From Membranipora membranacea (taxonomy: Eukaryota > Bryozoa > Gymnolaemata > Cheilostomatida > Membraniporidae): a DNA stretch of 64,000 bases. Under the pieces are notes generated by a model. That model searched no databases and was not told the DNA's origin. It worked only from the letters and a program-made list of their open reading frames with translations. Below, piece by piece: positions 36,001 through 47,733 of this stretch (the stretch's first letter is position 1; each line of letters opens with the position of its first letter). The position numbers and the translations under genes were made by a program. The stretch covers positions 17,049,387 through 17,113,386 of the forward strand of contig OU612069.1 in the NCBI GenBank assembly GCA_914767715.1, in the 5' to 3' direction.

Positions 36001-39000
36001 ACCATGGTGTTGTGGGATATCTACTTCCCTCTGGTCAGTGCGTGTGAGTTTTTGGTCATGTTCTAAAGAAGGCGACACTACTTTTTGCTAATAAGGTTCA
36101 ATTGGTATTAATTGCAGGCGGATCACACAACATCAATAGAGTACTGGGTACAGAATGTTGAGACAGGTCAAGCTGGTAAGATGGCCAATGAGACTGTCGC
36201 TGAGGCCCCCTCAGCAGAACAAAAAATAAAGGTAAGCTTGTGAGGGAAAAATATTCCACAGAAAAACTACATCCTATACTATAAAGCCCCAAATTAGTCC
36301 GAATAAAAATTGTTTTTACTTAACACAACAGCTGCCTCCAAATTTTTCTTTTTTACTACATTGATATTCTTACTCAGGACAAAATTCCCTTCGATTTGAT
36401 ATATGATGTTACTTTGTTCCTTCTGATATCACGAACCGTCAAAAAAAAGATGATCTGTCCATTGACCATGCAGTGTGTAGAGCCAGTTTACCTCTAGTAG
36501 ATTAGGCAATTTCACCAATGACTCTCCCTCTGACTGCATATGATCCTGAGATAATTGTGTACTGTGTACCCCATATAATATTTGGCAAAAGTTAACAAAA
36601 CGCATACTACAACTTTTTAATTCCTCAGTCAAATAGTAGTGTGTCAAGCAAACACATTATGATGGTCAAACATCTAGACTAGCCAATGTGTTGGCTCTGA
36701 TATGCTGTTGGGAGGGAGAGAGCCAATGTCAGGTCAGATGGTACTTCCCTGAAAGTACCTATTGATATATGGTAAATTTGAAAGTAATACAGTTTCACTT
36801 TTAATTTCACTTACACTTATTCTTACACCAATCCGTTCAGAGCCAATACATTGGCTACCTCTAGACTCCAAATATTTGCTTTCTTGTTACTTGTAGAAAG
36901 ATTCCAAGGAGAAAAAGTCACTATACATAGGTGAGATGATTGGAGGCGGTACATTTGGTTATGTGTATAAAGGTCGGCTCACTGATGGCAAGAGCGAAAA
37001 GGAACTGTGCATTAAACAGGTATATAATACCCTCCCTGTAGAAAATTTATCATCCCCTCTCTTGGTACTGTAACAGTCGGACTAACTTGGGATGATTGTC
37101 CTTCCACACTCATATAGTAATACCTAACTCAAGCAGCATATCTCATTTCACGATAGCTTTATGACCAAATTGCATCATGACAAATGTTGGTACTTTTTCA
37201 ATCAGGCAAAGAATGGATGTGTGCTGGCTCTGATAAGTGAACATGAGATATTCAATATGCTGGAGAAATCTCCTCATGACAACATCATTAATCGACTGTT
37301 TTTGGGACAGTGGAATGAATTTAGGAATCTTGGATTGGATATCTTTCCAGGTGAGTAGAACAACTCCAAATGTAAGCGAATGGGATCTTGATCTAAAAAA
37401 AGAACATTAGTATGATTTTATGTGCTATTTTGGGGCAGCAAAAAGGGACCTATTGACAGCAAGTTCTGTATTATTTGTAATTTGAATAAGGAACATTCAC
37501 ATTTTCCAGTGTGATTAAAGTTATCGTAGCGCTTTTGGGCTTGAGATATTTGCTGGCGTAAATAAAATTGTATTAGTCTTCCTCGAATTGCGCGCAACAG
37601 AATGCTGAAAAAAACCTTAAAACGCCTCTTAAATTGGCTGTTTTTCGGCATTCTGTTGCGCGCAATTCAAGGAAAACTGATACGTTATGCCATATTCTGT
37701 TGGCATTTACAGCTTATATTATGAACTTTTATTAACCACCGATCAATGCATGAAGCAAATAAGACAATGTTTCTGATATGCTTTTTCAAAGCGGCTCCGT
37801 ATGTGAGACTTTTCAAAAAAACATTGTCTTCTCTGAGTGCTGATCCTTTTGACAGCATGTCTGACGTGATGGAAAAATGATGCAAAATGTATTTACCTTT
37901 GATGGTCTATGCTGATCTTGATACATTTGTTATACTGCTGAAATTTGTGGTGTGTGTCATTTAAACAGCAATATATTGGGAAAAAGCAAAAAATTTGGCC
38001 CTTTTTTATTTGAACTGTCTCAAATAGTTACTTAAAATTTCACATTATATCATCAAAGTTAATAAACCATACGCATTATAACGTGACGTAAAAAGCCACT
38101 TTGGGCTCATCAAATATTATTTTCAACCTAAAATTGGGATCGACTATGTCTCTAAGAATGAATGTAACCTGTTTTTAAATTTCTAGCAATCAATGTAGCG
38201 CAGCCATCAACTTTGCTAAAAACAGCCTTCTCGGCCTCATTTCTCCGATAAAATGACGCAACGTCATCCAATCACCTTTTGATTAGCTATTAGCGATCAG
38301 TAGCTCAGCAGCTTTCCAACGGTATATAAAATGTCCAATTCGTTCAACGCTGGTTTCATAACCTTAATCAATGCGAAGTTGTTAGAAACCCTGGTTGCCC
38401 TTTTATTGTGGGGCAACGTAACGTCATTGGAAGGTGTAGAAGCATCCATTGATTTACTGACCATAATCAAGGTTTTTTGTGCACAATCCAATCAATTTTG
38501 ATCGGATTTTTAATTTGAAAATTGCTTTGCAATCAGCAGCATCTTGTTATCAACTTGATGTTGTTTCTTCTTCAAAAAATGTTTTGCCTAAAATAAGTAT
38601 CAAACTGTTCAGGACAAGCTGCTAACTCTAATGTAATTTTCAAACTCGAAATCTGATCAAAATTGATTGAGTTATTGACAAAAAACCTGGATTTTGGTCA
38701 GTAAATCATTGGTAGCTTCATTGCTTCTACACCTTCCAATGACGCTACGTTGCCCACAATTATCTGCCTAAGTGCTTATGCTCCATAAAGTGTCCTGTCT
38801 AGGTTTATTATTTAGTCTATGGGCATCAGAAGTAAGCTTATGGCATCCTAGTTGATTTCCAAAATCTCAGAATGTGGAAGCTGCCATTTTGCAATCTTGT
38901 TTGTAAAGTTCGCTCAGAGAGCATGCAGTAGCCTAAGATCATAATATATATTACAGTCTAATGCACATTTGTGCAAAGCCTGCATTACAAACACCAATCA

Positions 39001-42000
39001 AGCATGAAGAATGGAATCCAGTCAGATTGCTTGAAAGGAAGGACAACAACACACAGTTGTACATCTACATGACATCCTCTCCTTACTGCCTAGTTAAGAA
39101 CATTTTTATGGCTGTTCTCAGCACACTAGATTCTGTTAATAGTGAGGTGATTATGGCTGCGTGATGGTAAAAGGTTAATAGATGTGTAATTACTAGCTAA
39201 TCAGTCCCTCATAACTCAATCTGTCTTATGAAGTGACATGAGAAACTGCTTCAAAAGTTGCCTTTGCCTTTAATGCAGACTTTGAACATGTCACAAAAAC
39301 TGTTGATCTACTTTGTCTGGCAATGACAATGGCTGAGGCGGCGGTGAAGGCAGAGGTTTACAGCGGTACTAGACTAACTTGTAAGCATTGCGCAACAAGA
39401 CTCTAGCCCGTGAGAGCTACTTAGTTATAGATACCAATTGTAGGACTCCATATTAAGCACTAAGCTTTGTTGACTAAATGCATTGCAAAAACATCAAAAA
39501 CTCTCAAGCAATCGCAAAGCTTTTTGTACAACACCAACTTTTTCCCTGGTTCTTCTTCACAGGCCTAGACAGATGACGAAACTGGTTGATTTTGGTGCTG
39601 CTAAGCTGATGAAGGAGCAGCCATCATTAGAATATGATCAGACACCAACCGGAACTTGCCTCTTCATGGCGCCTGAGGTATGAGAATTAACAATAACTTT
39701 TCTGCTAATTCTGTTATCTGTTTGTAGCATGTACTTTGCAGGGAAAATCTCTCTGTCATCTGGAATAGTCCGGTGGCAGCCCCCTCCAATCTTATCACTT
39801 CCATATGCACTTTTGGATGGCTAATGTTTGTCAGTTGTTTCTGGTACAGTTTTTCACACAGATCACTATGGTCATATTGTACCTATACACTTAGTTGCAC
39901 AATCGGCCGATAATAGCCAAAAATATTGTCGATAAAAGGGAAAGTGATCAAAAATATATGATGTGATTTCAAAACATCCGAAGTCAGAGAGAGCTTGTCA
40001 TAATTAGTGGATCCACAACTTTACATGGGTCTGCTATCATAAAAAGCCAAGATGCGGCCAACAACGGTTGCAATACCCCTTTTTATCACCTGTGTAAAAC
40101 TATCATAAAAGCAAAACTACTTTTTCAATTATGCTGCTGCCTAAAAAGCAGGCTTCGAATGTTCGTATTGATCTGATTTTTGTATGGTGACTGTGTATTG
40201 ACCCTCTTAACACATAACACCAGTTTTTAATGCCCTTAGTGTGTCGTTTTTCAAATAGTGCGCATTTTTAGGTTTGTCTTTATAAAGTTATATAGTGTGT
40301 AAAGCAAAAGTTAACTCCTACAAGTATCATCAACAAGGTGCGTAGTGCTGGAAAAAAGCTTTCGGTCATTGATGGAGTCAATACAAAACCACCATAAAAA
40401 ATCAGATCGATAAGAACATTCGAAGTCAGTATTCGAGGCGTCTTCAAAATTGAAAAAGTAGTGTCGCTTCAATGATAGTTATATACCGGTGATATAAGGG
40501 GGTATTGCAGCCGTTGTTGGCCACATCTCGGCTATTTCCGATAGCAGACCCATGTAAACTTGTAGATCCACTGATTATGACATGCTCTTTCAGATTTTGG
40601 AAGTTTTAAAACCATATCATCAATCACTTTTCCTTTTGTCGGCAGCGTTTTACACTTTATCACTTTTTATAAGGTTGGTTGGTCATTCACTCAATATTTG
40701 AGATATCATGCTGATATTTTATCAAAAAATGACCAAGGTATGTATGAATCTGATTGCAGAGTTTGAGTAGCCCAACTCATAAGGTGAGCACAGGACAGAC
40801 CTTTGAAATCTAAAAAAAAAAGCAATTTTGGCAATTTTTCGGCAGCGTTTTTGGCAATTTGCTGCCTATTGTGCAGCTTTGTGTATGGTACATTATCACC
40901 ATTGCGACCGCCTCAAAAAACTACCATCGAATCCACTCTTAGAATGTATCCATACAATTTTGTAAATGAAGTTTCTAGCCACATTTTTGGTAGGCTGCCA
41001 CTGGACTAGAAGTATGTGAATGCTTCTATTTACTGTATTGATAAATTTTCTTATTTTTTCAGGCACTTACCTACACATCAAAACCATGCCTTAAAGGAAA
41101 TTCCGATATCTACTGTCTAGGAGCAACCATGTACAATCTAGCTCATTGAAAGCAAAGAAAATTCTCCTTTCACTCGTCTCCAAGATCACCTTCTTCTGTA
41201 TAGTAAATGTTCATATCTAGTTCAGCCGTTGATAGAATTGGTATTTGGTATGCTATACATTGATTCAGCCCAGAAGACCGAAAATGAGAAAATTGAGCTT
41301 GAGCTTGTAAAGATTGGCGAGGAAGGCATAACTCAAACTACGGGAAAGACTCTGCTATCGATTATTAAACAGTATGAAGCAGGTATTGTGATGATACATG
41401 TGGTATTTAGTACCAAATTATGGTCAGGTGATTTGTGCATTCATATGTTGTATGGTGTACGTACCTACGCTAACATTGCTTTTAGATAACGAGATAGCAT
41501 AGTCTCACAATATAAAACACATTGTAGCGGCAGTTGTTGAGATATTTATTGTGTATATCTGAGTAATAATCACAAAAGGTTACAAAATATTTACTGGTTG
41601 GTGACAAAAGCATTGATTTATTAATCACTTTCTTATGAAAATATTAGGCTTTATAAAGTGCAAAATAGACAAACAAGATGAGCTAAAATTAGGCCATGCT
41701 GGACGTTACACATAATTTACATGAGTTATTCATATTATTACAGGCCCAGGGACTGTAACTGAAAATGAGGATGGTGTTAAGACTAAACCTGGTGGAGATA
41801 TGGAGATGCCTGCAAATGAGTGTGGTGATGATGATGAGGAGGAGGAGGAGGAGAAGGAGGATGAGATTGAATTGGATGCACCTCATAATGCTGGTGGTGA
41901 TGGCGGTAGGTGTATAAACAATAAACTAGTAATTATTTGTATCACTGTGATGTTACTCCTTTGCCCCGATCAATAACTCACAGAAATGAGCATTATGATA

Positions 42001-42584
42001 TAAAATATTCTAGGTATTTCATTAGAGAGTTCTGATTGTCATGATATAAGTGTCCGCATGAAAACCATACTGATTAACGATATTGTTGGAAACTTCTATG
42101 TACAAAAGTATTTTGTACTGAGTTTATAACTAAAATCCAAATTGGGTGCCCGAGTGTTTTTACTGAAGATTGGAGATTTAGTGTTTTAAGATTGAAGAAA
42201 AGATTAAGTCAGTTTAATTGAAAAATCAATGGAGGATTTCCTTAGTTCAAGTATACTGGGCTTCAGTCCGGCAATTTGATTTATCTACTCAGGTTGGGTG
42301 TGTAGATAACTCCACACAACAACAAAAAAGTGTCTGATCTGGGATCACAAGGTCCTGAGTTCGAGCCCACACCGGGTGCATTGTTTGTCTAGAAAAAAAT
42401 GATCACCTTCATATACTATTAAACTCGATGGCTTAGTTCTTATAGGTATTTATGAACAGCAATTTTTTGTCCAGTACTTGAAGAATTTATTCTGAAAATG
42501 AGAGTTTAAAAATTAAAGATTGCTCTATTTTTCTCAGCAGCTTTGACAGCTTTGTGTGCGGGGAGCCCCCAGAATTTTCATTAA
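33078..42584 (+). CDS. Protein kinase-like gene with acidic C-terminal tail, possibly decayed
   Basis: Exons with matching phases: 33078-33101 (MEQPSHSQ), 35643-35750, 36118-36231, 36897-37019, 37206-37350. The fourth carries the Gly-rich loop GGGTFGYVYKG and the VAIK-type lysine (CIKQ); the fifth carries the helix-C Glu (SEHEIFNML). Next: 38957-39141 (hinge-like TQLYIYMTSS), joined in phase to 39279-about 39380 (VTKTVDLLCLAM). 39563-39677 has KLVDFGAAK and MAPE; 41063-41382 has SDIYCLGATMYNLA; 41744-41905 is an acidic Asp/Glu tail; 42538-42584 is a tentative last exon. Defects: TGA at 41147-41149, after which the kinase reading continues in the +1 frame (ESKENSPFTRLQDHL...); exon 5 (phase 1) does not join the exon at 38957 in phase; and no HRD motif was found between 39279 and 39563. 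It could be a pseudogene, a pseudokinase or a region with sequence errors. Family unassigned (TKL-like feel only). Confidence 0.7.
36673..36867. mobile_element. Short MITE just upstream of the kinase Gly-loop exon
   Basis: Terminal inverted repeats tctagactagccaatgtg...ggctctga and its mirror ending ggctacctctaga; about 195 bp. It ends some 30 bp before the exon at 36897, so its right end lies close to the splice acceptor. Confidence 0.75.
37571..37684. mobile_element. Foldback element in kinase intron 5
   Basis: Arms of about 43 bp centred on ttgcgcgcaacagaatgc (37571-37613) and gcattctgttgcgcgcaa (37640-37684), with a loop of about 26 bp. Confidence 0.88.
38400..38815. mobile_element. Foldback transposon-like element in kinase intron 5 (family reference copy)
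   Basis: Left arm about 38405-38525 and right arm about 38630-38765 are imperfect inverted copies (ggcaacgtaacgtcattgga / ccaatgacgctacgttgcc). The inner part and right side match 5150-5465, 56685-56995 and, in reverse, 43654-43800. Confidence 0.82.
39955..41010. mobile_element. Foldback element with long arms plus downstream body, kinase intron before the APE-loop exon
   Basis: Left arm about 39955-40220 and right arm about 40372-40620 are inverted copies (catgggtctgctatcat / tagcagacccatg; tcagatcgataagaacattc and its mirror). Past the right arm, 40620-41010 continues with a body shared with 21310-21690 and 45470-45850. Confidence 0.78.
42340..42405 (+). mobile_element. tRNA-type SINE fragment
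   Basis: ggtcctgagttcgagcccac (B-box-like) followed by gcattgtttgtctag and an A run; similar to 23860-23910 in reverse. Only the 3' half of a tRNA head is visible. Confidence 0.45.
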
Positions 42585-44962
42585 ATATACTGCCTATACT
42601 GAGATTGAGTCCATTTGATGGCTGTGTTAGGTTTTGGATGCAAAATATTTATAAGCTTGATTTGGAGTTTGATGGGTAAAACCTTGACATTGACTAAATC
42701 AACATCTCTTAATCATAACTTATAGCATGATATTATGGCATTCAAGTGCTACGTGTCAGAGAGTTTTTAGACCTTTTAATTCAATGGCATCATGTGACCC
42801 ACTTTGACCTTTGATCATTTTCTCATTACTTTTTTTTATTGAGATGCATGCAGTCTGATCTATTTTGCAGTTGTTTTGGCTAACACGGTGTAAAAAGAAT
42901 GTGATCAACTACCTTTCAAGTTCATCAAAAACTACTCTGAGGCAGACAAGTGGTAAGATGCCGAGTATGATGGAACCCACTACCAAACGTGTTTTAACCA
43001 TCAACTAATGATAAGTCCATTGCTGTGATAGTCGATGTCTCTCTCTCTCACACACCTGCACCTGATTCATCTTAGCTCAAGACAATCACTATGCTCATCA
43101 AGATTAATCTAATGTTTTTCACTGAGCCTATTGGCTTAATTTTTGTGAGACCTCTGTGTTAATAATGTTGTCAGGGCCAATTCTACTACTTCTCTCGATA
43201 TTGAGAAATATTTCTATGCAATATTTCACAACGATGCAAACTAATATGCCATCTACTCTAAGTGCCATTTTTATTTTTATATCCTGATAACTTTCCGCCA
43301 CTCGTCCCCAATCAGTTTGCTGTGTTTTTTTTTCTTATATGCAGTTCCATGTCATCTGCCCATAGATATAGTTTAGTTTAATGATATTTTCAGTTGATTC
43401 CGAGACTTATTTTCCCACTTATATTTTTACTCTTTTTAGAAATATCCTGTTCTCAATAAAATTAGACCAACAAGGTAACCAATACTCCACAACACCTTGA
43501 TCAAACCAGTGCTCCGACGATTTAGCTAACATGACCCATGCTCTCCAAGCTTATAACCGTTTAGTTCCGTTGTTTTGATCCAAATAATTTTTCAAAAGAA
43601 ATATACAGGTCTCCCCCAGCATCAAATGTGGATGGACGTAGATTGCATAACAAGCCTAGACAGGACACCGTATACATCTAGATTGAGCTACTTAATTGGG
43701 GGTAACATTATGACATTGAATTGTCTAGTAGCAATGATTTTACCATTGATTCAAGGTTCCAAGTCAAGGTTTTTGTTGAAATCTGGATCTCGGTTACATC
43801 AGTATCCAAACAGTACCTCCTGATATGTATATATAAATATATATATATGTATACATTTCCATGGCAACAACCATCATCCGAAGATGTTCTCCCTGATTTG
43901 CAAAAAAATCAAGGGAATAAAACTCATTTCAATGAAAACAAATGGTTTGACAATGTGCCTGCGGCTGTGCTTGCGGCTTGGGTACGTTGCCTTTGGGGTG
44001 GTGTATTTGCTGTGTGTTTGTAGCACTGACCTGATTGGTCGCATGGTGGTGATAATTGGTTTGTTTGCCTCGGTGTGGGGCCTATTGTTTTCACTACTGC
44101 ATTGCCCTTCAGTGTGGATTTGGTTATCTATTAATGAGCATCTCTCTTCAGTTATACTATAATTGAATTTTCCTTAATTTTACCTGTGATTTATTGAGTC
44201 ATATGAGTTGACGAGAGCCTTCTGGATCACTGACAGAGGTGAGATCTTGTATTACATTATCATTTTCATGTTTATTGATGCTCGCATTACTGATGTTATT
44301 ATTGTCAGATTTTTTGTTGTCAATGATTTAATGTCATTGGTATTTATGCCATTTATCAGAACTGAACTTATGAAATGGTTTTTCTCTTATTTTAGTTTTA
44401 CAACACATATCGTTATAATATAACACGTCAAACCGTAACTAACCCAGAAACCTGGTTCTACACACCCCTATAACACCCACAAAACAATTATTACAACAAA
44501 CATACGCTGCCCTGCAGCTACAGACAATGCAAATTTAAATGTATGTATGATACTGACATCACGACAGTAAAACACTTAATTTCCTGTTAATGGTACAGAA
44601 ACAAACATCATTTTCCTCCTGTAGCAATCTGGCCACCGATTTCTTGAATAAAGTCAAATCTTAGCAAACATAAAAGTTGTATTATTGATAGTTATTTGGA
44701 GTTGTGTTCTTCATCCACATGAAGCCACAACTCCGAGCAAAAGTATCATCTATGATTACCACCGCTACTTCAAATGTCAAATATAGTGCAGGATTAATTC
44801 CATTACTAAAAAAGGACTCTAGAACCCCAAGATCAAATGCCTCTCCTCTTTCCCTCGAATAATCAAATGCCATCCTTCTTTCATTCCCAAACTGTATTCT
44901 TTGTCCGACCTCCTCGACTTGTGGGGTGTGGCCATAGAGTATGGTGTACAGGAATCCGCAAC
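42585..44962. other. Intergenic; degenerate repeat copy, no supported gene
   Basis: Contains the reverse repeat copy at 43654-43800 and AT microsatellite-like DNA near 43830-43850. Plus-strand frames 43884-44162 (hydrophobic) and 44208-44423 are not supported by splice or start context. Confidence 0.45.
43654..43800 (-). repeat. Degenerate reverse copy of the 38400-38815 family
   Basis: Begins cctagacaggacac, the reverse complement of the gtcctgtctagg end, and continues with diverged matches (agcaatgatttta, caaggtttttgt). Confidence 0.55.
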
Positions 44963-45273
44963 AACTTAGCCCGAGACAAACTTAACCCGAGCCAAACTTA
45001 GCGCAAGCTCGGGCAATGTTTGGCTCGGGCTAAATTCGGCTCGGGCTTAGTTTGGCTCGGGCTTAGTTTGGCTCGGGCTAAGTTTGGCTCGGGCTAAGTT
45101 TGGCTCGGGCTAAATTTAGCTCGGGCTGAGTTTGGCTTGAGCTCTTTAGGCTCGGGCTAAGTTTAGCTCGGGCCAAGTTTGGCTCGGGCCAAGTTTGGTT
45201 CAGGCCAAGTTTGGCTAGGGCCAAGTTTGGACAGGGCTAAGTTTGGACAGGGCTAAGTTTGGACAGGGCCAAG
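44963..45273. repeat. 16-bp minisatellite with an internal strand switch
   Basis: About 16 units of a ggctcgggctaagttt type run from about 45003 to 45273, with later units drifting to ggacagggctaagttt. The first 40 bp (44963-45003) carry the same motif in the opposite orientation (acccgagccaaacttag), so the array has a head-to-head junction near 45003. Confidence 0.92.
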
Positions 45274-47733
45274 TGATCGCGCTTCCGTGTACAGTATATA
45301 ACAACTATATGAATGTGGTTGATTGTTAAAAGAATGCCATTACCAGAAGACTGGGGCAGAGTCTGATAACTTCCATCTGATGAGAGAACTTTTGATGCGT
45401 ATGTTCAACTTACCATTGGCAAATTAGGATTATATACTGTATTATCCACAATTTTTCATATCAGCCTCACGTCACTTCTGCAGCAAAATGGAAAAAGTAG
45501 TTTTACTTTAGTGATAGTAACTCTTTGCAACCATCTTGGCTTTCCCTCGGCTATAAATAGTATCAGACCAAGGAGTTAGGGTCACTCTCATTCTAACTCT
45601 TTGATCAGACTCATCTTAATTTCTGCATCCACATTTTCTAATGTGCTCTTTTGCATGTTTTTTTAAAATCATATCACTATTTTCTTCATTTTTAAAATTG
45701 TTCAAGAATTTATAGTAATACTGGAGTATGAGAACATATTATGTAAGGTTAAATATCCACCATTGCCATAAGCTCAAAGGATTTACCAGAAACAACTGTC
45801 AAACCTTACCCTGTCAAGTATGCCAATGAGGATTCATTTCTGCCACTTTTTGCATTGGCTGCCTCAACAATGGACTAAACCGTAGTTCATTGCTGCCACC
45901 AATCTAAATAACCTTCCATGAATTTGAATAGTTTAATACAAGTTAAAACTTATTTATGAATATTTTGATAAGGATCGATCAATTACACATCAAATAGATT
46001 CAAGAACTACTCTATCAATGATTGCTATCGATCTGGTACTGCTATGATTTCTCTCCTCCTCTTACCATAATATTATGCAGATCACCCTTTTTAGCTATCA
46101 GCTGTCAATACTAGAATCTTTTCCTACACTAATTAGTACATTTCAGTGCTTGATACCACATGACCTCATATAAACAGTCAATTCAATAGTAGCATCTGTA
46201 CCATGATTGTTCTCGCCCCATTCCATATTTATTTTGATCTCAGGTGGTCACACCAATTGCTAACAATGATTTTTGGCTACATAAGTTAGCTCATGCTGTA
46301 GCAGTCAAATATATACAGTGTAAGCCACTTAATTCAAACTCCAGGGGACCCAAGAAATCGGTTCTAACTATGAATTGTACTAATTACAGTTTTGTCATCT
46401 CGCGGGGACTTTCAACGAATGCGGGGCGTATTTCAGGGATTTTACAAACAGCAACTTGTTTCTTGTTGTACTGTGCAATGCAAGTGATTTTGAAAATAAA
46501 ACCCTGATGACTAGTGAACAGAAGTAATCACTGAATTGGATATTCGGGGTGGGCAACTTTGTTTTAAGGGTGTAAAATCCAGATATTGATCACTCCCTTT
46601 GTCTGCATTGTCAAAAACCAACATCTGAACAAGGAGTTACATTCTTCCCTGATTAGAAAAGGCAGCTTTGAATCATGAGTCCTCTGAGTATGGAGTTATT
46701 TTCTTCTTTGGTAGGGGAAGATAATTTCTAATCACAGTTACATATTTGAATTAAATGAGTCTAAAAACAATTGGCTGGGCTTGGACCACAGTCAGGAGTC
46801 TGAATTAATCACTGTGTTTTCATGTAAATTCATAGCTTGAGCAGAGTTGTCACCTCTTGGTTCGCCCTAGAAATCTGCATCGGTGCCCGCAGCCCAAACA
46901 ATATACTTGTACCGATAGGCTGAGATTGAGATATAACTTCAAAAAACAACTGTCTCGGTCAGGGGACCTTGCTGTCCTAACCAACGGATCAAGGCAGATT
47001 TTTACAAGAATAGCAAAGACTTTACAAAGAAAAAGATTTGAATGATTAAACTGTGCCTGAATATTGGTCTAACCATGTTTGAAATCATAAACAGTCCTGT
47101 ATGGTAATGAATGGAATGAATTTGCATCCAGTTGATCATCTCGCAGAAAATTGTGAGATATAAAGTTGTCATGAATTCTCATGTCGTTTGCCTGTCTAGT
47201 GTGATACCCATATCTGAGTAAAACTGATATAGATATACTGGAAAAGCTTTCAAAGCATGTGCACAAGAATAATTTTACCCCTATCCCTAGACAATTATGA
47301 TGAAAGACTGTCCAAACTTAATATTGAAGAACTTAGTGTACATTTAAATGTCTTATGTCAGCGATAATTTTCTAAAGTTCAATCCTACGAGGACCATGTT
47401 TGCAATGATTCGCTTCAGCTGTCTCAGCCTTTTATGATGAGCTGCTGTTTAAAAAATTCATTTAATTCCATTCCTTCTTTTTCACACGGCCTCATTTGTC
47501 AAGATACTTTTAAGGCCATTGTGATATTTTAAGTGTATTGTAAAAGCGATAAAATTATAAGTAACAATTGCAATCCTGTACACACATAAAATATGATTTT
47601 ATCACAAGATCCTTTAATAATATAATTGGCAAATTTAAGTAGGTCACAGCTAGTAGTATGTGGAAAAAGGTACATATCTCATCTCATTGTTTACACTGGC
47701 ATATCTGAATATTGAAATGACTAGAATATGAGC
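45274..47733. other. Intergenic, 3' flank of the right TPR gene; no gene seen
   Basis: Includes the dispersed repeat at 45470-45850 and AT-rich unique sequence. Not homologous to 1-314, so the duplication ends at the 3' end of the TPR gene. Confidence 0.5.
45470..45850 (+). repeat. Diverged copy of the 21310/40372 repeat family
   Basis: Ordered landmarks: gaaaaagtag, tttagtgatagt, tcttggct, tgtgctctttt, attatgtaaggttaaatatccaccattgcc in pieces, and ggctgcc. Confidence 0.55.

Noticed and set aside
38158-38250. Possible extra kinase exon after tttctag at 38163
   Set aside because: Opens in phase with exon 5, but no usable donor occurs before the stop and the residues are unlike a kinase.
43884-44162. 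Hydrophobic 92-codon open frame with two possible membrane helices
   Set aside because: T-rich DNA yields such frames by chance; no homolog, start context or neighbouring exons support it.
44682-44873. Minus frame of 63 codons
   Set aside because: No recognised domain and no splice signals of note.
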